A DNA stretch of 8,858 nt from RGIG2041 sp045652745 (lineage in GTDB: Bacteria > Bacillota > Clostridia > UBA1381 > UMGS1253), in contig JAZRUW010000025.1 in assembly GCA_045652745.1 (NCBI GenBank), positions 1 through 8,858 on the forward strand, read 5' to 3'. This document shows, piece after piece, positions 1-5,516 of the stretch. Under the pieces are notes generated by a model, which was not told the origin of the DNA, ran no database searches, and saw only the letters and a program-made list of their open reading frames with translations. The position numbers and the translations under genes were made by a program. Numbering within the stretch: position 1 is the stretch's first letter; each line of letters opens with the position of its first letter.

Positions 1-1
1 T

Positions 2-967
2 CCCGAGGCAAAGCTTTTGATCCTGACCTCCCCGACGTATGAGGGCGTTATATCGGATGTCCGCACGATTGCCGATCTTGCGCATGCGGCAGGGATGCCG
101 CTTCTTGTGGATGAAGCGCACGGTGCGCACCTGGAGCTTTCTCCGTTCTTTACGGGCGGAGCTGTCAAGGCAGGGGCAGATGTCGTTGTGCAGAGCTTGC
201 ACAAGACGCTTCCGTCACTTACGCAGACAGCCATTCTGCACGTTTGCGGATCGCGCATCGATCGGGCGCGGCTGGAACATCAGCTTTCCGTGTTTGAAAC
301 GAGCAGTCCGTCCTATCCGCTTTTAATTTCCGCGGACGGCTGTGTGCGCAAGCTTTCGGAGGATAAAACCTGTCTGGATGCGTGGCTGATTGGTCTTGCG
401 GGATTTTCCATCTGGGCAGGACAGCTTAAACATTTGCGCGTGCTTGGTTACGGGGACGGTTTGCCTGCGCAGGTGTATGCGTTTGACCAATCCAAACTGT
501 ATATCTCCACGCTCGGCTGTGATTTAAACGGCCCACAGCTCGCGGCGCGGCTTTCGGAGTACAAAATTGATGTGGAAATGGTGTGCGCCGAAGGGGTGCT
601 TGCCATGACGGGTGCGGGCGACAGCATTGAATCTATCGGTGCGTTTGCCGAGGCGCTTTTAGAAATTGACCGTGATTGCATATCTGCCGATAAGACGGCG
701 GCGCAGGTGCCGGCCTTGCCGGAAACGGTGGTTTTGCCGGAGGCGGCGCTGGAGGCGGAGTTTGCCTGCCGAACGCTTTCGCAAAGCGCAGATGCGGTGT
801 GCGCTGAGTACATCTGGGCGTATCCGCCGGGGATTCCGATTTTGATTCCGGGCGAGCGCATTACCAAAGCGCATATTGCCTACATGTCGGATTTAAAGCA
901 GAACGGCATTGAACTGCACAAAAGCCGCAGCGAGAAAAATGACGAAATTGCCGTAATCGCTTCTTGA
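2..967 (+). CDS. Orn/Lys/Arg decarboxylase-family PLP enzyme (5' truncated)
   Basis: The reading frame is already open at base 2 and ends at TGA 965-967, so the N-terminal part lies outside the window and the TTG at 17 is not a real start. The visible protein is about 321 residues. It shows DEAHGAH (Asp codon at 110-112, expected to contact the pyridine nitrogen of PLP) and SLHKTLPSLTQ (Lys codon at 203-205, expected Schiff-base lysine). The C-terminal part contains PPGIPILIPGE, a motif of the C-terminal domain of Orn/Lys/Arg decarboxylases. This matches the shorter Firmicute relatives of the YaaO/SpeA type, cytoplasmic enzymes that decarboxylate a basic amino acid. Which one (arginine, lysine or ornithine) cannot be told. 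The last codons overlap the -35 box of the next promoter, so scfA is probably expressed independently of it. Family assignment is solid; substrate is unknown. Confidence 0.88.
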   Translation, partial: PEAKLLILTSPTYEGVISDVRTIADLAHAAGMPLLVDEAHGAHLELSPFFTGGAVKAGADVVVQSLHKTLPSLTQTAILHVCGSRIDRARLEHQLSVFETSSPSYPLLISADGCVRKLSEDKTCLDAWLIGLAGFSIWAGQLKHLRVLGYGDGLPAQVYAFDQSKLYISTLGCDLNGPQLAARLSEYKIDVEMVCAEGVLAMTGAGDSIESIGAFAEALLEIDRDCISADKTAAQVPALPETVVLPEAALEAEFACRTLSQSADAVCAEYIWAYPPGIPILIPGERITKAHIAYMSDLKQNGIELHKSRSEKNDEIAVIAS

Positions 968-992
968 CAGCGAATTTGCGGTATGGTATAAT
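964..992 (+). promoter_or_regulatory. Strong extended -10 promoter for scfA
   Basis: TTGACA at 964-969 and TATAAT at 987-992 are separated by exactly 17 bases, and TGG directly precedes the -10 box (extended -10). Both hexamers match the housekeeping sigma consensus fully. The -35 box contains the TGA stop of the upstream decarboxylase gene. Transcription should start near 999, just ahead of the ribosome binding site AAAGGAG (1008-1014), which gives scfA a very short leader. Confidence 0.9.
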
Positions 993-1023
993 ACATATAT
1001 CTTTTATAAAGGAGCGAAAAACC

Positions 1024-1170
1024 ATGAAGAGAATTGTAACGATTGAAACTCGTGATTTAAACGAATCTGTTAAGACCGGCGGTTGCGGCGAGTGCCAGAC
1101 TTCCTGCCAGTCCGCTTGCAAGACCTCCTGCGGTGTAGCAAACCAGGATTGCGAAAACGAAAACAGATAA
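1024..1170 (+). CDS. scfA: SCIFF ranthipeptide precursor (six cysteines in forty-five)
   Basis: This 48-residue peptide begins MKRIVTIETRDLNESVK, a leader-like section, followed by a cysteine-rich part with Cys at residues 21, 24, 28, 32, 36 and 43. That is the six-cysteine pattern of the SCIFF family. In this family the leader is bound by the partner radical SAM maturase, which forms sulfur-to-carbon thioether links between Cys and another residue, Thr in characterised homologues. Thr18, Thr26 and Thr34 are candidate acceptors here. The start at 1024 is chosen because AAAGGAG lies 9 bases upstream and the protein then begins with the family's usual leader; the in-frame ATG at 964 lies upstream of the promoter's -10 box. 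The maturase gene follows after a hairpin. The biological role of mature SCIFF is not settled, and no exporter or protease gene is adjacent. Confidence 0.96.
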   Translation: MKRIVTIETRDLNESVKTGGCGECQTSCQSACKTSCGVANQDCENENR

Positions 1171-1194
1171 GTATTAAAAGATAAATACGAGAGA

Positions 1195-1229
1195 AGAAAG
1201 TCTCATAATTCGACATTATGAGGCTTTTT
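1195..1229 (+). terminator. Terminator/attenuator between scfA and scfB
   Basis: CTCATAAT (1202-1209) pairs with ATTATGAG (1215-1222) around a 5-base loop. The helix can extend outward through G1200-C1224 and an A-rich/T-rich section, and it ends in GCTTTTTG. This has the form of an intrinsic terminator. It sits between precursor and maturase, so it would let most transcripts stop after scfA, with read-through supplying a smaller amount of scfB mRNA. No separate scfB promoter is evident in the 74-base gap. Confidence 0.75.
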
Positions 1230-1244
1230 GTTTGAGGTAAGGCT

Positions 1245-2621
1245 ATGATTCACCAGTATAAATTAAACGGGTACAATATTGTTTTGGACGTGTTTTCCGG
1301 CTCGGTGCACGTGGTAGACGATGTGGCGTATGACATCATTGAAATGTACGAAACCAAATCGGCGGCGGAAATCGAGGCGCTGATTTTAGAAAAGTACAAA
1401 GATACGCCGGATGTCAATGCCGAGGAAGTGCGCCAGTGTATTGCAGATGTCCAAGAACTCAAGAAAAAAGGCAAGCTCTTTACAAACGATGCGTACGAGG
1501 AGATTGCCAAAAATTACAGACGCAGCAATTTTTCGATTAAGGCGCTGTGTCTGCACGTGGCGCACGTGTGCAATTTAAACTGCTCGTACTGCTTTGCATC
1601 GCAGGGTGAGTATCACGGCGACCGCGCGCTGATGAGTCTGGAGGTTGGTAAACGTGCGCTCGATTTCTTAATTGAAAATTCGGGCACGCATAAAAATCTC
1701 GATGTGGACTTTTTTGGCGGCGAGCCGTTGATGAACTGGGAGGTTGTCAAAGCGCTTGTGTCCTACGGCAGAGAACTGGAAAAGGCGCATAACAAAAATA
1801 TCCGCTTTACGCTCACGACCAACGGCGTGCTCTTAGATGATGAAGTGACGGAGTTTTGCAATAAGGAAATTCATAATGTCGTGCTGAGTTTAGACGGCAG
1901 ACAAAATGTGCATGACCGCTTCCGTGTAGACCACGCAGGGCGCGGCAGTTATGAAAAGATTGTGCCGAAGTTTTTGGATTTTGTAAAAAAACGCGGTAAG
2001 AAAAGCTACTACGTGCGCGGCACGTACACGCACCACAACACCGATTTTTTAAGCGATATTTTACATATGGCGGACTTGGGCTTTACGGAGCTGAGCATGG
2101 AGCCGGTGGTGTGCGACCCTTCCGATCCGTGTGCGCTCACCGAGGCGGATTTGCCGGCACTCTTTGACCAGTACGAAAAGCTGGCGGTGGAAATGATTCG
2201 CCGCAAAAAAGAGGGAAAGGGCTTTACATTCTATCACTATATGATTAGCTTAACGGGCGGTCCGTGCATCTATAAGCGCGTGTCCGGTTGCGGCTCGGGT
2301 ACGGAGTATCTGGCGGTGACGCCGTGGGGTGAGCTCTATCCGTGCCATCAGTTCGTGGGCGATGAAAAATACAGCATGGGCAATATTTACGATGGTGTGA
2401 CCAATACGGCGCTGCGTGACGAATTTGCAGGCTGTAACTGCTATACGCGTTCGGACTGCAAGGATTGCTGGGCAAAACTCTACTGCGCAGGCGGTTGCGC
2501 GGCCAATGCGTGCCACGCGACAGGCAGTCTTGCCGGTGTATACGAGTACGGTTGTAAGCTGTTTAAAAAACGTATTGAATGTGCGTTGATGGTGAAGATT
2601 GCCGAGTTGGATAAAGAATAA
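1245..2621 (+). CDS. scfB: Radical SAM/SPASM SCIFF peptide maturase
   Basis: This 458-residue enzyme should install thioether crosslinks in the scfA peptide. The N-terminal ~90 residues resemble the RiPP recognition (leader-binding) domain seen in this family. The radical SAM motif CNLNCSYC places Cys109, Cys113 and Cys116 around the 4Fe-4S cluster that cleaves S-adenosylmethionine, preceded by the family-typical LCLHVAHV. FFGGEP (156-161) is the usual SAM-binding GGE element. The C-terminal SPASM region is cysteine-rich (341, 349, 367, 397, 399, 405, 408, 414, 418, 423, 437) and should hold auxiliary Fe-S clusters. Length and motif order match the characterised CteB-type maturases, and nothing looks broken. 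The start at ATG 1245 has GAGG at 1234-1237, 7 bases upstream. Adjacency to the precursor makes the assignment very safe. Confidence 0.97.
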   Translation: MIHQYKLNGYNIVLDVFSGSVHVVDDVAYDIIEMYETKSAAEIEALILEKYKDTPDVNAEEVRQCIADVQELKKKGKLFTNDAYEEIAKNYRRSNFSIKALCLHVAHVCNLNCSYCFASQGEYHGDRALMSLEVGKRALDFLIENSGTHKNLDVDFFGGEPLMNWEVVKALVSYGRELEKAHNKNIRFTLTTNGVLLDDEVTEFCNKEIHNVVLSLDGRQNVHDRFRVDHAGRGSYEKIVPKFLDFVKKRGKKSYYVRGTYTHHNTDFLSDILHMADLGFTELSMEPVVCDPSDPCALTEADLPALFDQYEKLAVEMIRRKKEGKGFTFYHYMISLTGGPCIYKRVSGCGSGTEYLAVTPWGELYPCHQFVGDEKYSMGNIYDGVTNTALRDEFAGCNCYTRSDCKDCWAKLYCAGGCAANACHATGSLAGVYEYGCKLFKKRIECALMVKIAELDKE

Positions 2622-2631
2622 GATGCGGATC

Positions 2632-2660
2632 GCAAACACTTATGTTTTTGCTTTCCTTTT
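2632..2660 (+). terminator. Possible weak terminator after scfB
   Basis: GCAAA at 2632-2636 pairs with TTTGC at 2647-2651, and AC/GT inside it pair after one mismatch, around a TTAT loop. A T-rich tail (CTTTCCTTTTT) follows. The stem is AT-rich and imperfect, so termination would be inefficient. It begins 10 bases after the scfB stop and ends just before the next promoter, which is the expected place for a terminator. Confidence 0.4.
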
Positions 2661-2662
2661 TA

Positions 2663-2691
2663 TTGAAAAGTGTGGGGTATTATGGTATAAT
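2663..2691 (+). promoter_or_regulatory. Extended -10 promoter upstream of the palindromic element
   Basis: TTGAAA (2663-2668) and TATAAT (2686-2691) are 17 bases apart, and TGG precedes the -10 box. The string TATGGTATAAT is identical to the one in the scfA promoter. The expected start point near 2698 falls in the first hairpin of the repeat element. Almost the whole element would therefore be the 5' leader, about 270 bases, of the MBL-fold gene at 2971. No other convincing promoter was seen between 2886 and 2971. Confidence 0.75.
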
Positions 2692-2886
2692 GATTTCAAG
2701 CGAAGCTTGAAATCGTCGATATAAATCTCTTGCGAGATTTTCGATATGTGCTAAAGCACTCGATATGCCTATCGGCTCGATATGTTGCTGACGCAACGAG
2801 ATTTATATCATATCGAGTTTGAGCGTAGCGAAAACATATCGATTTTACGGAGTAAAAATATCGAGCAAACGAAGTTTGCATATCGA
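2692..2886. repeat. Nested palindromic element of eight heptamers and eight mini-hairpins
   Basis: A 23-base hairpin (2692-2714, 10-bp stem, GAA loop) is followed by four copies of TCGATAT (2716, 2741, 2760, 2777) and then four copies of its reverse complement ATATCGA (2810, 2836, 2858, 2880). Each gap is filled by a hairpin. Their coordinates are 2723-2740, 2748-2759, 2767-2776 and 2784-2797 on the left, and 2817-2835, 2843-2857 and 2865-2879 on the right. Pairing the heptamers in nested order gives a column of 7-bp helices. A pair of hairpins lies opposite each other between successive helices, with no unpaired base until the innermost loop. Left-half loops are TTGC, TAAA, TATC and TGAC; right-half loops are GTA, GGA and GAA. 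No coding function is visible. It resembles a non-autonomous palindromic repeat, but I cannot name a described family. Confidence 0.85.
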
Positions 2887-2970
2887 CACAACAGACTGGC
2901 ATCTAAATCGTTCACAGATTTTAAAATAAATATTGTATATGTAAATTCAGACGAAACCGGAGGTTGTTTT

Positions 2971-3723
2971 ATGTTTACGAGAAAAAAGTTTGAAAACCGT
3001 TTTGAGGGTGCGATGGAGCCGTTTAAAATTATCGGCAACGTCTATTTTGTCGGTACGTTTCCCGGCTCGTCGCATATCATTGACACGGGCGATGGTTTAA
3101 TTATGATTGATACTGGCTATGCAGATACCCTGCATTTGCTTGTAGATTCGATTTACAAACTCGGCTTTAAGCCGACGGATGTAAAATACATCATCCATAC
3201 CCATTGGCATTGGGACCACGTGGCGGCGACCAAAGCGTTTGCGTACATGAGCGGCGCAAAAACGTTTATCGGCGAAAAGGATGCGGAAAAGGTAAGACAG
3301 TTTTTTGAGCCGGATGCGCTTTTAAAGGACGGCGATGTGGTGCGTCTGGGCAATACCGCCATTGAAATTATGGAAACGCCGGGACATACCCAAGGTACGA
3401 TTTCGCTGTTTTTTGAAACGGAGGAAGACGGCGTGCGCTATCAGGTTGGTACGTTCGGCGGCGCGGGTGCAAACACCCTGGCGCAAGGCAAGTTTGACTA
3501 TGACAATTGCAGAGCGGATTATCTGGACTCTTTAAATAAATTAAGACAGCGAAATGTGGACGTGTTTATCGGCAACCACGTATGGAATAATGACACGGAA
3601 GCCAAGGGAGAGATACTGCGCACAATCGGAGAAAATAAATTTATTGACAGCCAGCTTTGGTATACATTTTTGGATTATTGCGAGCAGAGATTAAAAGATA
3701 CTATTGCCAAGGACACCAAGTAA
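2971..3723 (+). CDS. MBL-fold metallo-hydrolase, B3-like metal site
   Basis: This 250-residue cytoplasmic protein (no signal peptide seen) has the metallo-beta-lactamase fold pattern: IIDTGDGLIMIDTG at 36-49, the metal motif HTHWHWDH with His78, His80, Asp82 and His83, PGHTQGT with His139, and GNHVW with His203. It lacks the Asp that bridges the two metals in glyoxalase II and many other MBL enzymes (the corresponding stretch reads TFGGAGANT). The remaining ligand set is that of subclass B3 beta-lactamases and their housekeeping relatives. The substrate cannot be inferred. The start at ATG 2971 has GGAGG at 2959-2963 with 7-base spacing; a longer in-frame reading back to 2782 runs into the palindromic element and is rejected. 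ATG 3013 is a less likely alternative. Expression probably depends on the promoter at 2663. Confidence 0.9.
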   Translation: MFTRKKFENRFEGAMEPFKIIGNVYFVGTFPGSSHIIDTGDGLIMIDTGYADTLHLLVDSIYKLGFKPTDVKYIIHTHWHWDHVAATKAFAYMSGAKTFIGEKDAEKVRQFFEPDALLKDGDVVRLGNTAIEIMETPGHTQGTISLFFETEEDGVRYQVGTFGGAGANTLAQGKFDYDNCRADYLDSLNKLRQRNVDVFIGNHVWNNDTEAKGEILRTIGENKFIDSQLWYTFLDYCEQRLKDTIAKDTK

Positions 3724-3787
3724 AATATATGGGCGGTGTAAAAATGAAAGAGAGAGGACATAAAAGTACGGGGACTATTTCTGTACA

Positions 3788-3793
3788 TATAAT
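3788..3793 (+). promoter_or_regulatory. Possible -10 box before the SGNH hydrolase gene
   Basis: A perfect TATAAT lies 28 bases ahead of the ATG at 3821, but the bases at the expected -35 position (AGTACG, 3765-3770) do not match the consensus. The SGNH gene may instead be read from the upstream MBL promoter, since the 97-base gap shows no terminator. The ribosome binding site AAAGGGGG at 3805-3812 serves the downstream gene. Confidence 0.3.
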
Positions 3794-3820
3794 TCATACA
3801 AAAGAAAGGGGGAAAATGAC

Positions 3821-4456
3821 ATGGGATTCACTTATGAAGAAAACAAACGTAATGAAGCTTTGGAAACATATGAATGGGACAGAACATGGTGGGAGCATGC
3901 AATGGATGCATCCAAGCCGCGTGTGCTTTTAATCGGCGACTCGATTTCCGCGGGCTACGGTGAGGTAATCAACAAGCTGCTCGGCGGTGAGATTTATGCT
4001 GATGGCTTCCGTACGTCCAAGGCATTGGATAATCCATATTTTTTGCCGAGCATAGAACTGTTCTTAAAGCAATCGACACGCTGTGACATGCTGCATGTCA
4101 ATAACGGCTTGCACGGCTGGCATTTGGATGCGGAAAGCTACGAGCATTATTATCGTGAATTTTTAAAGGGACTGCAAAAGCTGTGCCCGAATGTGCCGGT
4201 TGTAATCGCGCTGAGTACACCGGTGCGCGTCAAGGAAACACCGGAGATTTTTAATCCGGTGCGCACACCGCTTGTAATTGAGCGTAATGCAACGGCAATC
4301 CGGCTTGCGGGAGAGTTCGGCTTTGAGGTAAACGACCTACACAATGTTTTAGTCGACCATCCGGAATGGTGCTGTGACGGTGTGCATCAGACGCCGGAGG
4401 GGTATATGGCACTTGCCAAGCAGGTTGCAAGTGTGGTAAAAAAGTATTTGGGGTAA
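3821..4456 (+). CDS. SGNH/GDSL-family hydrolase
   Basis: This is a 211-residue protein of the SGNH hydrolase superfamily, which mostly hydrolyses esters, often acetyl groups on sugars or lipids. Block I is RVLLIGDSISAGYG (34-47) with nucleophile Ser41. Block III is NNGLHGWH with Asn95. Block V is DGVHQTPEGY with Asp186 and His189, completing the catalytic set. No signal peptide or membrane segment is seen, so it should act in the cytoplasm. A run of Glu, Lys and Trp residues at 5-26 precedes the fold. Start 3821 is preferred because of the purine-rich site 8 bases upstream; the out-of-frame ATG at 3816 is ignored. It follows the MBL-fold gene by 97 bases, possibly co-transcribed, and ends at a strong terminator. 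The natural substrate is unknown; carbohydrate de-acetylation would fit the nearby sugar genes but is only a guess. Confidence 0.9.
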   Translation: MGFTYEENKRNEALETYEWDRTWWEHAMDASKPRVLLIGDSISAGYGEVINKLLGGEIYADGFRTSKALDNPYFLPSIELFLKQSTRCDMLHVNNGLHGWHLDAESYEHYYREFLKGLQKLCPNVPVVIALSTPVRVKETPEIFNPVRTPLVIERNATAIRLAGEFGFEVNDLHNVLVDHPEWCCDGVHQTPEGYMALAKQVASVVKKYLG

Positions 4457-4476
4457 GGGCGAAATTTATTAAAGAT

Positions 4477-4511
4477 AAAAAGCATCGGAACTCTCAGTTC
4501 CGATGCTTTTT
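4477..4511. terminator. Strong bidirectional terminator between convergent genes
   Basis: AGCATCGGAACT (4481-4492) pairs perfectly with AGTTCCGATGCT (4496-4507) around a CTC loop. Flanking AAAA and TTTT extend the stem to 16 bp and supply a T tract on either strand. It lies between the SGNH gene (plus) and the NagB-like gene (minus), so it can end both transcripts. Confidence 0.93.
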
Positions 4512-4548
4512 GTTTGTCAATATTTTTCCTGTGCCGAATGGCTTTGTT

Positions 4549-5487
4549 TTAGTTACATTCAGCTACGAGCGGACCTGCAAGTTCGTTTAAGTAGAACAGC
4601 TTACCCGGCATAGTCGGGATAAAGGTCGAAGTGATGTGCATATCCGGACCGTAGTGGAGGGTGGTCAAAAAGCTCATGCCCTGCCAACCCATGCCGCGGT
4701 TGAGTGCACCGTCGCAGCCGCCGATGATTTTATCTGCCTGCAGGAAGAGACCCGGGCCGATGGTGTTCGCTCTGCACGGAACGAGGGTTGTACGGCTCTT
4801 GAAGCTCGTGATTGCGTTTTGCTCGATGGTGAGCGGATGCAGCTTTGCCGCAATGCGGTACGGTGCCTTCTTCCACTCTTCTACGCTTGCGTAGTCAGCA
4901 GCGAAATGCGGCTCCCAGAATGCGATGTGGCAAGCGCGGCCGATACCGAATACCAGTACAAGTTTTACGCCCTCAGCTTTGAGTGCGGCAATCTTTTCCG
5001 GATAGGTCGGCAGATTTTCCTTGGTTGCAAAGTTTCTCTGCGCCGGCGGAATGGTATTTTCGCCGAGCTTATCAAAGAATGCCTGCTTCATGGAGTATTC
5101 AAAAGAAGCCGGATTGTCGTTGGGCAGTGTGTTGCCTTCGGCATCTGCCCATTCGTCCATGTTGAAGGTGTATACGTGGTCGCATTTTACGTTCCATGCC
5201 TTTAAGAAGTATACTGCCCATTTGTACATACCCATCGGGCCAACCGGCAGAATCATTGCCAGTTTTTCACCGTTGTCGCGTGCTTCCTTGATGGAAAGCG
5301 CGATTTCGTGACCCATTAATGTGTCAAATTCATAGATGTTTTCGCAGGCAACCGGCGAAAAGTCCTTGTGCCAGAAATCCTCGCGTGTAACACCTTTTTC
5401 GCAGCAAGCGTCGATTTTTGCGATGTCCCAACCCTTCGGGAAGAAATCCTCGCACAAGCTGCCTTTAACTGTGCTTAAAAAATCCAT
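4549..5487 (-). CDS. NagB-like sugar-phosphate isomerase/deaminase, atypical active site
   Basis: This 312-residue protein belongs to the glucosamine-6-phosphate deaminase/6-phosphogluconolactonase superfamily. LPVGPMGMYK (80-89) matches the phosphate-binding loop. FNMDEWAD (108-115) corresponds to NMDEY of NagB, with Asp111 at the place of the enolisation base. GIGRACHIAFWEP (181-193) corresponds to GGVGxDGHIAFNEP, keeping His187 and Glu192. In E. coli NagB that segment also has Asp141, part of the ring-opening Asp-His-Glu set; here the aligned residue is Ala185. It is about 45 residues longer than E. coli NagB, with an N-terminal extension of roughly 40. Classical deamination is therefore not assured, and a related sugar phosphate may be the substrate. 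It is the second gene of an operon, 29 bases after the PfkB kinase, and starts at ATG 5487 behind AAGGAGA (5501-5495). Confidence 0.85.
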   Translation of the reverse strand: MDFLSTVKGSLCEDFFPKGWDIAKIDACCEKGVTREDFWHKDFSPVACENIYEFDTLMGHEIALSIKEARDNGEKLAMILPVGPMGMYKWAVYFLKAWNVKCDHVYTFNMDEWADAEGNTLPNDNPASFEYSMKQAFFDKLGENTIPPAQRNFATKENLPTYPEKIAALKAEGVKLVLVFGIGRACHIAFWEPHFAADYASVEEWKKAPYRIAAKLHPLTIEQNAITSFKSRTTLVPCRANTIGPGLFLQADKIIGGCDGALNRGMGWQGMSFLTTLHYGPDMHITSTFIPTMPGKLFYLNELAGPLVAECN

Positions 5488-5516
5488 TGTTCATTCTCCT
5501 TTGCATTTTATTTTAT

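Noticed and set aside
2692..2886. CRISPR array
   Set aside because: The repeats are only 7 bases, they change orientation half way, and the 'spacers' are hairpins of 10-19 bases. No cas genes are present.
2911..2940. Second promoter just ahead of the MBL-fold gene (TTCACA ... TATTGTATAT)
   Set aside because: No -10 hexamer of adequate quality at 16-18 bases from the -35-like word; the AT-rich composition explains the resemblance.
2782..2970. Extended N-terminus (63 extra residues) for the MBL-fold protein starting at ATG 2782
   Set aside because: It would translate half of the palindromic element, has no ribosome binding site, and the family begins near residue 1 of the start at 2971, which has GGAGG at good spacing.
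3743..3932. Small peptide gene starting at ATG 3743
   Set aside because: No ribosome binding site, it crosses the ribosome binding site and start of the SGNH gene, and the translation is basic and low in content.
4636..5311. Long plus-strand open frames opposite the NagB-like gene
   Set aside because: They are composition shadows: no ribosome binding sites, no recognisable domains, and they lie wholly within a well-supported minus-strand gene.
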